From Gammaproteobacteria bacterium (GTDB lineage Bacteria > Pseudomonadota > Gammaproteobacteria > Steroidobacterales > Woeseiaceae): a stretch of DNA of 64,000 bases. The position numbers and the translations under genes were made by a program. Shown one piece after another: positions 48,757 through 59,335 of this stretch. The number at the start of each line of letters is the position of its first letter. Positions within the stretch are counted from its first letter, which is position 1. Below the pieces are notes generated by a model. It was not told the DNA's origin, did not search any database, and was given only the letters and a program-made list of their open reading frames with translations. The DNA lies in the NCBI GenBank assembly GCA_029864095.1, contig JAOTUB010000005.1, positions 1 to 64,000 of the forward strand, given 5' to 3'.

Positions 48757-50499
48757 TCAAATCTCGTCCGCCAGATGACAAGCGACCGTTGTGCCGTCCA
48801 GCGTTCGTTGTCTTGGTACCTCGGATTTGCAGATGTCGCGCGCATATTTGCACCGCGGGTGGAACATGCAGCCGCTCGGCGGCGTAAGCGCCGACGGAAC
48901 CTCACCGGCCAGGGTCGCCTTGCCGCCAGCGTGTTCAGGGTCCGCAATCGGTACAGCTTCGAGCAAGGCCCTCGTGTATGGATGCCGCGGTCGCCCGAAC
49001 AATGCGGCGTTGCCGGCCAGCTCGACCAGTGCGCCCATATACATAACGAGCACGCGGTGACTGACGGCGCGCACGACGGACAGGTCGTGTGTGATGAAAA
49101 CGATCGCCAGGCCGCTGTCGACCTGTACCTCGCGCAGCAGTGCCAGAATTTGTTCCCGCACTGTACCGTCGAGCGCCGCAACCGCTTCATCACATACGAG
49201 CACTTTCGGCTTGAGTATCAACGCACGCGCAATCGCAACCCTCTGTGCCTGGCCGCCCGATAATTCGTGCGGATAGCGCTGCAGATATTCCTCGCCGAGC
49301 CCGGTGCTCTCGAGCATTACAGCCACTTCTTTTTGCCGGTTAACTGCCGATAATTCGGGTTTGTGCACCAACAGCGGCTCGGCCACGATGTTCGCGACTC
49401 GCATCTGCGGATTCAGCGATCCCACCGGATCCTGAAACACGAGCTGCATACCGCGCCGCACTTCCGTCGGCCTGTCTTGCACGGACCCATGCAGCGCCGT
49501 TCCGCAAAAAACGACGCGCCCCGACTGCATTGGGATCAGCCCAAGCACGGCCCGCACGAGGCTCGACTTGCCCGAGCCCGACTCGCCCACAACCGCCACC
49601 GTCTCGCCGGTTTGAATTGTCAGATCGACATCCCGTACGGCCTGCAGCCTCCCGCGCCCAGTTTCCCTGTAGCTGACCGACGCGGCCTCTATTTGCAGCA
49701 GCTCCTCCCCCGTCGAGGGCAACGGGATGTTTATCGTATCGAGTCGCGGCGCGGCCGCCAGAAGCCGTGCCGTATGCGCATGCCGGGGCCGCGCAAAAAC
49801 GTCACGCGTCGCGCCTTGCTCCACGAGTTCGCCTTGCTCCAACACGAGCATGCGCTCGCAGTGGCCGGCAACGACACCAAGATCATGCGTAATGAGCAAC
49901 AGCGCGGTGTCCGCGCGAATTTCCTCCAGCAGCTCGAGTATCTGCGCCTGCACCGTGACATCGAGCGCCGTCGTCGGCTCGTCGGCGATGAGTAGCGCCG
50001 GCTCAGCAATCAATGCCGACGCGATCATCGCGCGCTGGCGCATGCCACCTGACAGCTGGTGAGGATACGCTCGGTACTGCCGCTCTGGATCCGGTAACCC
50101 GACCCGCTTGAGCATGTCGATGACCCGCGCCTGCGCTTCTTTGCCGTCCGCCAGCCGGTGCTGCACAAGAATTCGCCGCAGCTGCTCGCCGATTCGCAGG
50201 AACGGGTTGAGCGCCTGCATCGGATCCTGAAACACGATTGCAGCGCGCTGCGCTCGCACCGCATTCAGAATGTGCTCGCTCACGCCCAGCAGCTCGCCTC
50301 CTTCAAGCCTGATGCTCCCGCCGATCTCGGCATTGCCCGGCAGCAGCCCGAGGATGGCCAGTGCGGTCTGCGATTTTCCGGACCCCGACTCGCCGACAAG
50401 CCCGACCGACTCGCCCTTTTCTACCGCGAAGCTCAGGCCGCGAACCACGGCGGTATCGTCGTAGCGAATCGTCAGCTCTTGCACCTCCAGCAGGCTCAC
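48757..50499 (-). CDS. Fused oligopeptide ABC transporter ATPase (OppD-OppF/YejF type)
   Basis: One polypeptide of about 580 residues holds two ATPase domains, each with Walker A ([14 protein letters not shown] and [14 protein letters not shown]), signature ([12 protein letters not shown] and [14 protein letters not shown]) and Walker B ([12 protein letters not shown] and [12 protein letters not shown]). The second ends with the Opp C-terminal Cys cluster ([14 protein letters not shown]). GTG at 50499 overlaps the upstream stop (GTGA). The N-terminal frame to 50601 is antisense-like and rejected. It powers the permeases next to it. Confidence 0.92.
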   Translation of the reverse strand: MSLLEVQELTIRYDDTAVVRGLSFAVEKGESVGLVGESGSGKSQTALAILGLLPGNAEIGGSIRLEGGELLGVSEHILNAVRAQRAAIVFQDPMQALNPFLRIGEQLRRILVQHRLADGKEAQARVIDMLKRVGLPDPERQYRAYPHQLSGGMRQRAMIASALIAEPALLIADEPTTALDVTVQAQILELLEEIRADTALLLITHDLGVVAGHCERMLVLEQGELVEQGATRDVFARPRHAHTARLLAAAPRLDTINIPLPSTGEELLQIEAASVSYRETGRGRLQAVRDVDLTIQTGETVAVVGESGSGKSSLVRAVLGLIPMQSGRVVFCGTALHGSVQDRPTEVRRGMQLVFQDPVGSLNPQMRVANIVAEPLLVHKPELSAVNRQKEVAVMLESTGLGEEYLQRYPHELSGGQAQRVAIARALILKPKVLVCDEAVAALDGTVREQILALLREVQVDSGLAIVFITHDLSVVRAVSHRVLVMYMGALVELAGNAALFGRPRHPYTRALLEAVPIADPEHAGGKATLAGEVPSALTPPSGCMFHPRCKYARDICKSEVPRQRTLDGTTVACHLADEI

Positions 50500-51341
50500 C
50501 GTGAAGACCTCGAGTCGAAGACGTCGCGCATTGCATCGCCGAGAAAGTTGAAGCACAACAAAATACTCGCGAGCAGCGCCGCCGGAATCAGTAACATCCA
50601 CGACGCACCTTCCATCTGGTTCACGCCTGCGTGGACCAGCGCGCCAAGTGATGTTTGCGGCTCCTGAATGCCGAGGCCGAGAAAGCTCAGAAACGACTCG
50701 ACGAGAATCGCCTGCGGGATTGTAAGCGTCACGTAAACGATGACAACCCCGATCAGGTTTGGCGCAATGTGCCGACGTATGATGTCCCTGGTCGACACGC
50801 CCGTCATTCGCGCCGCGTCGACAAACTCCCGCTCGCGTAGCGACAAGGTCTGGCCGCGAACGATGCGCGCCATATCGAGCCAGTTAATCGCGCCAATCGC
50901 AACGAAGATCAGCAGGAAGTTGCGCTCAAACGCGACCATCAGAAGAATGACAAAGAAAATGAAAGGCAGCGCGTAAAGCGTATCGACGAAGCGCATCATT
51001 ACTGCGTCGACGCGCCCACCGACGTAACCGGCTATCGCGCCATATGCGACGCCGATAACCAGGCTAACGATGCTCGCAACAACCGCAACGAGGATGGTGA
51101 TCCGCACACCGAGCATCGACCGCACAAAAAGATCACGACCAAGATCGTCAGTGCCAAAAAGGTGAAACCCGCTGGCTGTCGGACGCTGTAGCAGCGCATC
51201 AAAATTGGTCTGCAGATAATCGTGCGGGCTGACAAGCGGGCCGACCAGGGCAACAAGCACGATGCCGGCGAGGACACCGCCGCTCACCAAGACAGAGCGG
51301 CTTCGACGCACGCGATGCCAGATGTCAACAAGCGCCTTCAT
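50496..51341 (-). CDS. Oligopeptide ABC transporter permease, OppC type
   Basis: The 281-residue protein has 6 membrane segments, an N-terminal LVSPHDYLQTNFDALLQRPT and FGTDDLGRDLFVRSMLGVRI as in OppC/DppC, and the EAA loop (EFVDAARMTGVSTRDIIRRH). It overlaps its neighbours by 4 bases at each end, so the genes are translated in series. Confidence 0.92.
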   Translation of the reverse strand: MKALVDIWHRVRRSRSVLVSGGVLAGIVLVALVGPLVSPHDYLQTNFDALLQRPTASGFHLFGTDDLGRDLFVRSMLGVRITILVAVVASIVSLVIGVAYGAIAGYVGGRVDAVMMRFVDTLYALPFIFFVILLMVAFERNFLLIFVAIGAINWLDMARIVRGQTLSLREREFVDAARMTGVSTRDIIRRHIAPNLIGVVIVYVTLTIPQAILVESFLSFLGLGIQEPQTSLGALVHAGVNQMEGASWMLLIPAALLASILLCFNFLGDAMRDVFDSRSSR

Positions 51342-52261
51342 CGTTGCCGAATCCGTGGATCGATTACGCCATACAGTATGTCGACAACGAGGTTCAGCAG
51401 CACGACGAGCGCCGCATAAAAAACCACGATACCGAGCACCAGCGTGTAGTCGCGGTTCAGCGCACCGCGCACGAAAAATTGCCCGAGCCCGGGAATGCCG
51501 AAGATTTCCTCGACGACGACAGACCCAGTCAGAATAGCCGCTGCTGCTGGCCCCATGTATGACAACACGGGAAGTAAGGCTGGCTTGAGTGCGTGATACC
51601 GAACGACGGCCGTCGTACCCAGGCCCTGCGCGCGCGCGGTGCGGACAAAGTCACTCGCCAGCACGTCAATCATGCTGGCCCGCGTCAGACGTGCGATATA
51701 CGCGATCTGCGGTAGTGCCAGAGCAATGACGGGCAATACGAATTTTGTGGCGCCTACGTTGCCGCTCCAGCCCGCCGGCAACCATTGCAGCCTGACCGCG
51801 AGCAGCAGTACGAGCAATGGTGCAATGACGAATATCGGAATCGATATCCCGGTCATCGCAACTGCCATAACCGAGCGGTCCAGCAGCGTGTTTCGACGCA
51901 GCGCGGCGAACGACCCCGCGGCGACGCCGACGACAAGCGCCAGCAACATCGCCATTGCACCCAGCTTCAGGGACACGGGAAACGCCGTGCCGATCAGCTC
52001 ACCAACCGTGTGGTCCCGGTAACGATATGAGGGCCCGAGGTCGCCGTGCACGAGGCCGGAAAGGTAGCGAATGAACTGTTTGTGCAGCGGCTCGTCGAGG
52101 TGATATGCAGCCGCTATGTTTTCCTCGATTTCTGCAGGCAGCACACGTTCGTCGTCAAACGGACCGCCCGGCGCGGCGTGCACCATCAGAAACGCGAGCA
52201 CAATTACCAAGAACAAAGTCGGAATTGCACCCAGCAATCGCAGCAGGGCGTATCTCAGCAA
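51338..52261 (-). CDS. Oligopeptide ABC transporter permease, OppB type
   Basis: The 307-residue protein has 6 membrane segments, starting LRYALLRLLGAIPTLFLVIV, with PGGPFDDERVLPAEI and LDEPLHKQFIRYLSGLVHGD as in OppB. The EAA loop is SDFVRTARAQGLGTTAVVRY. It starts 13 bases after the binding-protein gene. Confidence 0.92.
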   Translation of the reverse strand: MLRYALLRLLGAIPTLFLVIVLAFLMVHAAPGGPFDDERVLPAEIEENIAAAYHLDEPLHKQFIRYLSGLVHGDLGPSYRYRDHTVGELIGTAFPVSLKLGAMAMLLALVVGVAAGSFAALRRNTLLDRSVMAVAMTGISIPIFVIAPLLVLLLAVRLQWLPAGWSGNVGATKFVLPVIALALPQIAYIARLTRASMIDVLASDFVRTARAQGLGTTAVVRYHALKPALLPVLSYMGPAAAAILTGSVVVEEIFGIPGLGQFFVRGALNRDYTLVLGIVVFYAALVVLLNLVVDILYGVIDPRIRQR

Positions 52262-52274
52262 GGCTGTGTTCCGA

Positions 52275-53903
52275 TCAACGTGTGGCGGCAGTCGGCGCCA
52301 GACTCAGATGCTGACTGTAATGATAATCCAGCACATTGTCTCCCCAACCCTGGACCTCGGGACTGACCAGGTGCTTGCTGACGTAAAAATACAGTGGAAT
52401 CACAGGGTGGTCAGCGAGCAGCACGCGCTCCGCCTCTTCAAGAAACAGGCGTCGGCGATCGGGCTCGACCTGGTCGGCCGCCTGCCGCATTAAATCGTCA
52501 AACTTTCCGCTTTCGTAGCCTGGCATGTTTGACGGGTTGCCGCTTTCCATGATGCTCAGGAAGGTATGTGCATCGTTGTAATCTCCAATCCAGCTGGAAC
52601 GGAATACCTGCGTCACCTCGCGGTCACGCATATTGGCCAGCAGCACCTGGAACTCCTCGCTGACGAGCGTCGTCTCAACGCCGAGCACTTCACGCCACAT
52701 CGACTGCACCGCGAGTGCGATCTTCTGCTGCGTATCGGAGGTGTTGTAGCGCAGTTCGATTTGCAGTGGAGTATCAGGACCGTATCCCGCTTCGCGCAGC
52801 AGCCGTCTTGCGTGCGCGTTGCGTTCTTCCTGGTTTTGTTCCGCGTAGATAAATCGCCGCGGCTCGTAGTTGTCGACCCCTGGTGGCACCCAGCTGTATG
52901 CCGGCTCTTCGCCACGGCCCGTGATGCTGTTGACCAGCACATCGCGATCGATTGCCATCGATAACGCTTCGCGTAGTTGCGGGCTATCCCTGAACGGCGG
53001 CTTGGTCAGGTTGAAGCCGTAATAGTAAACGCCAAGGTACGGCGCGATATGCAGCTCCTCGGGATACTCCTGCCGCACCTGCGCGAAGTTGTCTGGAGGT
53101 ACGCTGCCCGTGATTTGAATTTCGCCGGCACGATAGCGGTTGAGTTCTGTCATCTCTTGCGTAATGACGTGATGCCACACATTATCGATCGCCGTCCCGG
53201 CATTGTTCCAGTAATACTCATTGCGGCTCAGCTCGACGACCGACCCCGGCTCCCAGGCATCGAGTTTGTAGGCGCCGTTCGACACAAGGTTTCCGGCCCG
53301 CGTAAAAGCATCACCATGTTCGGCAATCGAGCCCGGGTGAACCGGAAACGTGCTCGGGGCTGTCAGCAAGCTCAGGAGATACGGTGTAGGCCGCTCGAGC
53401 GTAATGACAAGCGTCCGCTCATCGATGGCCTCGACACCAAGCTCGGCCGGCGGCAATTCGCCGCTAATGATGTCCTTCGCATTGACAATATCGCCGAGCA
53501 TCTGCGCATAGAACGCTGCCGTCGCCGGGTTGACGAGGCGCCGCAGGCTGAACGCGAAATGCGGCGCCGTTACGAGCTCCCCGCTCGACCAGCGCGCATC
53601 TTCGCGAATGCGGAATGTGTACGTCAGACCGTCTTCGGAAATGGTCCACTCAGACGCCGTGCCGGCCACGAGCTCCCCCGTCGCCGAATACGCCAGCAGG
53701 CCCTCGCCGATATCCCGCAGCACTTCCGCCGCCTGCACGCTGCGCGCCTTGTGTGGATCGAGCGACTCCGGGTCGGATGAGAGCCCGCGGTGCAGCACCG
53801 ACTCCGCGGCGATTTCGCTGGCAGGATCGCTGCACGCAAATAACAGCGCGCCGAGCAGAACAATGCTTGCGGCAAGCAATGCACCAAGACGAAGCGCTTT
53901 CAT
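52275..53903 (-). CDS. Oligopeptide-binding lipoprotein, OppA type
   Basis: The 542-residue solute-binding protein has a lipobox ending at Cys24 (LLFAC), so it is tethered to the inner membrane and captures peptides in the periplasm. GLSSDPESLDPHKARSVQAA and TYTFRIREDARWSSGE are SBP family 5 motifs. Its ATG overlaps the stop of mnmG (TGATG), so it may share the mnmG transcript. It leads oppB-oppC-oppDF. Confidence 0.92.
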   Translation of the reverse strand: MKALRLGALLAASIVLLGALLFACSDPASEIAAESVLHRGLSSDPESLDPHKARSVQAAEVLRDIGEGLLAYSATGELVAGTASEWTISEDGLTYTFRIREDARWSSGELVTAPHFAFSLRRLVNPATAAFYAQMLGDIVNAKDIISGELPPAELGVEAIDERTLVITLERPTPYLLSLLTAPSTFPVHPGSIAEHGDAFTRAGNLVSNGAYKLDAWEPGSVVELSRNEYYWNNAGTAIDNVWHHVITQEMTELNRYRAGEIQITGSVPPDNFAQVRQEYPEELHIAPYLGVYYYGFNLTKPPFRDSPQLREALSMAIDRDVLVNSITGRGEEPAYSWVPPGVDNYEPRRFIYAEQNQEERNAHARRLLREAGYGPDTPLQIELRYNTSDTQQKIALAVQSMWREVLGVETTLVSEEFQVLLANMRDREVTQVFRSSWIGDYNDAHTFLSIMESGNPSNMPGYESGKFDDLMRQAADQVEPDRRRLFLEEAERVLLADHPVIPLYFYVSKHLVSPEVQGWGDNVLDYHYSQHLSLAPTAATR

Positions 53904-55804
53904 CAGGCTGATTTCCTGAGATGTCGCTTTTTGAGATGGATAAGCAGCAGCGACACAGCCGACGGCGTCATGCCTTCCAGCCGGGACGCCTGACCCAGCG
54001 TAACGGGTCGCGCAACTTCGAGTCGTTGCCGGGCTTCATTGGAAAGTCCGTCTACCGACGCGTAATCGATGTCGTCGGGCAGGCGTAACGATTCCTGTTT
54101 GACGTGCTTCGCGATTTCCCGCTCCTGGCGATCTATATATCCGGCATACTTGGCCTGGACTTCCAGCTGCAGCTCCACCTGCTCTCGCTGCTCATCGCTC
54201 TCGAGCCCGTGCGCATCGTGCGCGCCAACCATCGACAGCCCTGACACCGTCGCGTAATTGAGTTCCGGGCGGCGCAGCAACTCCAGAGCAGTGCACTCGC
54301 GCTGCAGTTCCTTGCCGACGAGACTTTTGTCATTTTCGCTAAGCAGCGACGGTCGCAGCGTCGTGCTCGCGAGTCGTTGCTGTTCTCTCACAACCGCTTC
54401 GCGTTTCCGGTTTAACGCCGACCAGCGTACGTCATCCACAAGCCCAAGCTCGCGGCCCACGGGCGTCAACCGCAAATCGGCGTTGTCCTCTCGCAGCGTC
54501 AATCGATACTCGGCACGACTCGTGAACATGCGATACGGTTCGCTCACGCCCCGCGTGATCAGATCATCGACAAGCACGCCGATGTATGCCTCGTCGCGTC
54601 GCGGAAACCACTGCTCTTGCTGCTGCGCATGACGCGATGCGTTGATTCCGGCAAGCAGCCCCTGCGCGCCGGCTTCTTCGTAACCGGTCGTGCCATTTAT
54701 TTGCCCCGCAAAGTACAAACCGCCAATGAGCTTGGTCTCAAGCGTGGGCCGCAGGTCACGCGGATCGAAATAGTCGTATTCGATCGCGTACCCGGGCTGC
54801 GTAATGCGCGCGTTTTCAAACCCGGGAATCGTGCGCACGAACCGCTCCTGTACCTCGGCAGGGAGGCTCGTCGAAATCCCGTTCGGATAAACGACGTCCG
54901 TGGTCAGCCCTTCAGGCTCAACGAAAATCTGATGCGATGCCTTGTCCGCAAAGCGCACGATCTTATCTTCTACCGACGGACAATAGCGCGGCCCGACGCC
55001 CTCGATCGCGCCCGTGTACAGCGGCGATTCATCGAGCGACGCACGAATAATGTCATGCGTCTCGCTCGTCGTATGGGTGATGTAACACGAAATTTGTTGC
55101 GGATGATCGCTGCGCCGGCCGAGGAAAGAGAACACGGGTATCGGATCATCACCAGGCTGTTCCGCCATCGTTTCGTAATTGAGTGTTTTGCCGTCGAGCC
55201 TCGGTGGTGTCCCGGTCTTGAGCCGCGCAACCCTGAACGGCATTTCGCGCAGGCGCTCAGCAAGCCTGATCGCTGGCGCGTCGCCCACGCGACCGCCGGC
55301 CGTTTCGCTGCCACCTATCAGAATGCGCCCGCCAAGAAACGTGCCAACGGTCAGCACAACCGCTCGCGCCCGAAACTCGATTCCGTCTGCCGTCACAGCA
55401 CCGGTTACGTTATCCCCCGCCACTAGCAGGTCGTCCACCGACTGCTCTGCAATCGCGAGATTCGGCTGATGCTCCAGAATGCGGCGAATCTCGCGCCTGT
55501 AGAGCGCGCGGTCGGCCTGCGCGCGAGTCGCCCTGACCGCCGGACCCTTGCTCGCGTTCAGGGTACGAAATTGTATTCCTGCGCGGTCGATGGCCACAGC
55601 CATTGCGCCACCGAGCGCATCGATTTCCCGGGTCAGGTGGCCCTTGCCGATGCCACCAATCGCCGGATTGCAGCTCATCTGCCCCAGCGTCGCGACGCTG
55701 TGCGTCAGCAGTAGTGTGCGCGCACCGCTGCGTGCGGCAGCCAGAGCGGCTTCCGTGCCGGCGTGGCCGCCGCCGATTACGATGACATCAAAGACTTCGG
55801 GCAT
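53903..55804 (-). CDS. mnmG: tRNA uridine-5-carboxymethylaminomethyl modification enzyme MnmG
   Basis: The 633-residue FAD enzyme works with MnmE to modify U34 of several tRNAs. [20 protein letters not shown] is the FAD motif; [20 protein letters not shown] and the Cys region [15 protein letters not shown] are conserved. Length matches GidA. Usually it lies directly between mnmE and rsmG; here other blocks lie on both sides. The stop overlaps the opp operon start. Confidence 0.97.
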   Translation of the reverse strand: MPEVFDVIVIGGGHAGTEAALAAARSGARTLLLTHSVATLGQMSCNPAIGGIGKGHLTREIDALGGAMAVAIDRAGIQFRTLNASKGPAVRATRAQADRALYRREIRRILEHQPNLAIAEQSVDDLLVAGDNVTGAVTADGIEFRARAVVLTVGTFLGGRILIGGSETAGGRVGDAPAIRLAERLREMPFRVARLKTGTPPRLDGKTLNYETMAEQPGDDPIPVFSFLGRRSDHPQQISCYITHTTSETHDIIRASLDESPLYTGAIEGVGPRYCPSVEDKIVRFADKASHQIFVEPEGLTTDVVYPNGISTSLPAEVQERFVRTIPGFENARITQPGYAIEYDYFDPRDLRPTLETKLIGGLYFAGQINGTTGYEEAGAQGLLAGINASRHAQQQEQWFPRRDEAYIGVLVDDLITRGVSEPYRMFTSRAEYRLTLREDNADLRLTPVGRELGLVDDVRWSALNRKREAVVREQQRLASTTLRPSLLSENDKSLVGKELQRECTALELLRRPELNYATVSGLSMVGAHDAHGLESDEQREQVELQLEVQAKYAGYIDRQEREIAKHVKQESLRLPDDIDYASVDGLSNEARQRLEVARPVTLGQASRLEGMTPSAVSLLLIHLKKRHLRKSA

Positions 55805-55965
55805 GGCGCAATACTGAGCAATACGGGCCGCGCATTCTAGTCGTTGCCCGCCATCGTCGCCACAAACTGCGCTTCATATATGGTCTGTGGGGCGCTTCTC
55901 GCCGGCTTTACTTGTGTCTGCCAACTCGCCAAGATTGCAGCGCGCAACGATACGGCGAATTCTTT

Positions 55966-57423
55966 ATGCTCCGAAACACGGTCCTGGCGTCGCTTTTGCT
56001 GATGGCAGCGGCCGGCGCCCCTGCTGCGCCAGCCCTCGAGCTGGAAGACTGCCGCATCAGCGCCGGGCCGGGCTATCCCGGCATCAGAGCACGGTGCGGG
56101 GCGGTGCTGCGGCCCGTGAATCCCGACGACCCGGAGTCCGGACAACTGGAACTCGCCGTTGCGGTTGTGCCGGCGCTCGACCTCGACCCCGAGCCGGATC
56201 CGCTGGTGCCTCTCGCCGGCGGCCCGGGCGGCGGCGCCATTCAGTTCTACTCCGCGTATGCAGGCGCTTTCGAGCCGCTGCGCCGCGATCGGGACATATT
56301 GCTTGTCGATCAGCGCGGCACGGGCGGCTCGGCGCGCATGGACTGTCCCTTCGATGACGATATCGTCGAAGGTCTGTACACCGACGAGCAGACCCTCGAA
56401 TTCGCCCGGTCATGCCTGGAGCAACTTCCGCACGATCCGCGGTTCTTCACGACCAGCATCGCTGTCGGTGACCTCGAGGCGGTGCGGCTTGCTCTGGGTT
56501 ACCCGTCTTTGAATTTGCTCGGCACGTCTTACGGGACGCGTGTCGCGCAGCATTTCGCGCGCCGCTACCCCGGCTCGACTCGCACGCTCATTCTCGACGG
56601 GGTGGTCCCGCCGCAGGTTCCTCTGGGCCCCGAGATCGCGACCGAGGCACAGCGGGCGCTCGATGAGATCCTCGACCGCTGCCTGAACGATGCGGCCTGC
56701 AGCGAGCGTTTCCCCGAAATCGACCTGGATTTCGCGTCGCTTCGCGCACAGCTGAAAAAAGCGCCTGTGCGAGTGGAGCTGTCGGACCCGATTACCGGTA
56801 AGCGGGAGGCTTTGGACTTTGGTCACAACGAACTCGCGGCCGCGCTTCGATTGCTGGCATATCAGCCGCGCTCTGTGGCGATTGTCCCACTTCTCATTCA
56901 CGAGGCCGCCAACAATAATTTCGTGCCGCTCGCCGCGCAGTTTCAGTTGACGGTCAGCAGTCTCGCTGACGCCCTGGCGCTCGGCATGCACAATTCGGTC
57001 GTCTGCACGGAGGACCTGCCGTTCATTGACAGGAGCGCCATTGACTTTGCTGCGCTCGATGCCACTTACATCGGCGCATTGCAGCTCGAGGCGCTCGAGA
57101 CAATTTGCTCGGTGTGGCCACGCGGCCCGATCGACAATGGCTTGACCGAGCCACTTGCTACCGATATTCCGGTATTGCTGCTGTCGGGCGATGCGGACCC
57201 GATCACACCTCCGCGCTATGCGGAGCTTGCCGCCGTCAAGCTTGCCAATGCTCGCCACCTGATCGGCGACAGACAGGGACATGGCCAGATAGCCGCTGGC
57301 TGCATGCCCAAACTCATCGCACGATTTGTCGCTGCCGCGGACGCTGCCGATCTTGATGCATCGTGTATGAAAGACACGTTTGTCATGCCGTTTTTTCTGG
57401 ATTTCTCGGGGCCCACGCCGTGA
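55966..57423 (+). CDS. Secreted alpha/beta hydrolase (TAP/proline-iminopeptidase type)
   Basis: The 485-residue protein has a signal peptide (MLRNTVLASLLLMAAAGAPA); ATG 55966 was chosen over an in-frame ATG at 55912. The nucleophile elbow is LGTSYGTRVA (Ser), Asp lies in SGDADPITPP and His in RQGHGQIA. VPLAGGPGGGAI is the oxyanion segment. Such enzymes release N-terminal residues from peptides. It overlaps the next gene by 4 bases (GTGA). Confidence 0.85.
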   Translation: MLRNTVLASLLLMAAAGAPAAPALELEDCRISAGPGYPGIRARCGAVLRPVNPDDPESGQLELAVAVVPALDLDPEPDPLVPLAGGPGGGAIQFYSAYAGAFEPLRRDRDILLVDQRGTGGSARMDCPFDDDIVEGLYTDEQTLEFARSCLEQLPHDPRFFTTSIAVGDLEAVRLALGYPSLNLLGTSYGTRVAQHFARRYPGSTRTLILDGVVPPQVPLGPEIATEAQRALDEILDRCLNDAACSERFPEIDLDFASLRAQLKKAPVRVELSDPITGKREALDFGHNELAAALRLLAYQPRSVAIVPLLIHEAANNNFVPLAAQFQLTVSSLADALALGMHNSVVCTEDLPFIDRSAIDFAALDATYIGALQLEALETICSVWPRGPIDNGLTEPLATDIPVLLLSGDADPITPPRYAELAAVKLANARHLIGDRQGHGQIAAGCMPKLIARFVAAADAADLDASCMKDTFVMPFFLDFSGPTP

Positions 57424-58148
57424 TCATCGTCGACAATATCCATAAGTCGTTCGGCAAGGTCCACGCCGTTCGCGGTGTGAGCTTCAGCGCCCCGGACGGC
57501 AAGATCACCGGATTACTCGGCCCTAATGGTGCCGGCAAATCGACGACCTTGCGTATTTTATACACGGTGCTGACTCCCGATAGCGGCAGCGCATCGATAG
57601 ACGGCGCCGATGTCGTGGCCGACAGCCTCAAAGCGCGCCAGAGCATCGGTGCGTTGCCGCACGGCGCCGGCCTGTATCCGCACCTGACCGCACGCGAAAA
57701 CATCGTTTACTACGCCAAGCTCTGCGGCCTCGAGAAAGACCTCATCGACGCGCGAGTGGAGGACATCATGACGTTGCTGGAGATAAGCGACTTTGCTGAC
57801 CGCCAAACGAAGGGCTTTTCGCACGGTCAGCGCACGAAAGTCGCTCTTGCCCGAGCGCTAGTGCACAACCCGCAAAACGTCATCCTCGACGAGCCGAGCA
57901 ACGGCCTCGATGTCATGGCGACCCGCTCGCTGCGCAAATTGATTCTGAAGCTAAAGGACGACGGCCGGTGTGTGCTTTTTTCCAGCCACGTTATGCAGGA
58001 AGTGGCGGCTCTCTGCGATGACATTGTGATCATCGCGAACGGCAAAGTGGCGATAGACGACTCCGCTGACGGCATACGACAGCGGACGGGCTGCGACGGC
58101 CTCGAAGACGCTTTCGTGCGCGCGATCGAAATGGTGCGACCGGCCTGA
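57420..58148 (+). CDS. ABC transporter ATPase, NatA-like
   Basis: The 242-residue single-domain ATPase has Walker A GPNGAGKSTTLRILY, signature SHGQRTKVALARAL and Walker B NVILDEPSNGLD. I chose GTG 57420, which overlaps the hydrolase stop; the frame to 57363 lies in the hydrolase gene. It pairs with the next gene as an export-type system, like sodium-extruding NatAB or drug exporters. Confidence 0.9.
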   Translation: MIIVDNIHKSFGKVHAVRGVSFSAPDGKITGLLGPNGAGKSTTLRILYTVLTPDSGSASIDGADVVADSLKARQSIGALPHGAGLYPHLTARENIVYYAKLCGLEKDLIDARVEDIMTLLEISDFADRQTKGFSHGQRTKVALARALVHNPQNVILDEPSNGLDVMATRSLRKLILKLKDDGRCVLFSSHVMQEVAALCDDIVIIANGKVAIDDSADGIRQRTGCDGLEDAFVRAIEMVRPA

Positions 58149-59326
58149 TGCGCACGCCGATCACGGTTTTCATAAAAGAGGTCATCGATAACATTCGCGA
58201 CCGGCGGACGCTTGCATCCGCACTGATCATGGGCCCGCTGTTCGGTCCAATACTGTTTGTTTTCGTCATCAATCTCTCGATAGAGCGCTCGCTCGACGAT
58301 GCCGAGCGAATACTGGAGCTGCCCGTTATCGGCGAACAGCACGCGCCAAACCTGATGCGCTATCTCGAAAGCCACAACATCGACGTTGTCGAGGGCCCCA
58401 AGGACCGCGCGGCTGCAATGGCCGCAGTTACGACGGGCGCACAAGACGTCATCGTCGTTGTCCCCGAAAATTTCGGGGAACAACTTGCCGACACGATACC
58501 GGCAAAGATCGAACTGATCTCCGACCAGGCGAATACGCAGGCCGAGCGCGATGCGCGTCGAGTGCGAACGGCGCTTCAGTCATACAGCCAGGAACTCGCC
58601 ACCATCCGTCTCATAGCACGAGGCGTGAGCCCCCTGGTGTTGCGGCCCATCAACGTTGACGAGGTCGACGTTTCAACGCCTAGCGGACGCTCCGCAATAT
58701 TGCTTGGCATGATGAGTTATTTCTTTATCTTTGCCCTGCTGATGGGTGGCATGTACCTGGCTATCGACACAACGGCCGGTGAGCGAGAGCGCGGCTCGCT
58801 GGAACCGATTCTTTCCTTGCCCGTAACGAGAGATCAGCTAATGTTGGGCAAGATAGCTGCGACCTGCCTGTTCATGGCTGTGTCGCTATTTCTGAGTCTG
58901 TGTTCATTCTTCGTCGCGCTCAAGTTCATGCCGCTGCAAAAGCTCGGCATGACGCCGAACTTCGGTCCTGACGTCGTCGTAGCAGCATTCTTTGTGCTGG
59001 CGCCGTTCATATTGCTTGGGGCCTCGCTCATGACCCTCGTCGCTTCATTTACAAAAAGCTATAAAGAGGCACAAACATGGCTCAGCGTCTTGCTCGTTGC
59101 GCCGACGCTGCCTATCCTGGTTGTCAGCATTCTGATGCTGCGCCCCAAGCTCGAATTCATGTTCGTGCCCAGCCTGAGCCAGCACCTGTTGCTTGTCGAC
59201 ATGATCAAGAACGAGCCCGTGAACATCCTGCATGTCGCTATCTCGGTAACCAGCACGCTTTCGATCGGTGCTGTGCTGACCTGGATCTGTGCACGGCTGT
59301 ATCGGCGAGAGGGGCTGCTGGGTTAG
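58148..59326 (+). CDS. ABC-2 type transporter permease, NatB-like
   Basis: The 392-residue protein has an N-terminal helix (ADALIMGPLFGPILFVFVIN-like), a large extracytoplasmic domain (about 40-190) and at least five C-terminal membrane segments (ILLGMMSYFFIFALLMGGMY onward), with DTTAGERERGSLEPILSLPV, a typical ABC2_membrane_3 motif. It starts at the base where the ATPase gene stops (TGATG). Substrate unknown. Confidence 0.88.
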   Translation: MRTPITVFIKEVIDNIRDRRTLASALIMGPLFGPILFVFVINLSIERSLDDAERILELPVIGEQHAPNLMRYLESHNIDVVEGPKDRAAAMAAVTTGAQDVIVVVPENFGEQLADTIPAKIELISDQANTQAERDARRVRTALQSYSQELATIRLIARGVSPLVLRPINVDEVDVSTPSGRSAILLGMMSYFFIFALLMGGMYLAIDTTAGERERGSLEPILSLPVTRDQLMLGKIAATCLFMAVSLFLSLCSFFVALKFMPLQKLGMTPNFGPDVVVAAFFVLAPFILLGASLMTLVASFTKSYKEAQTWLSVLLVAPTLPILVVSILMLRPKLEFMFVPSLSQHLLLVDMIKNEPVNILHVAISVTSTLSIGAVLTWICARLYRREGLLG

Positions 59327-59335
59327 GATGCCGCT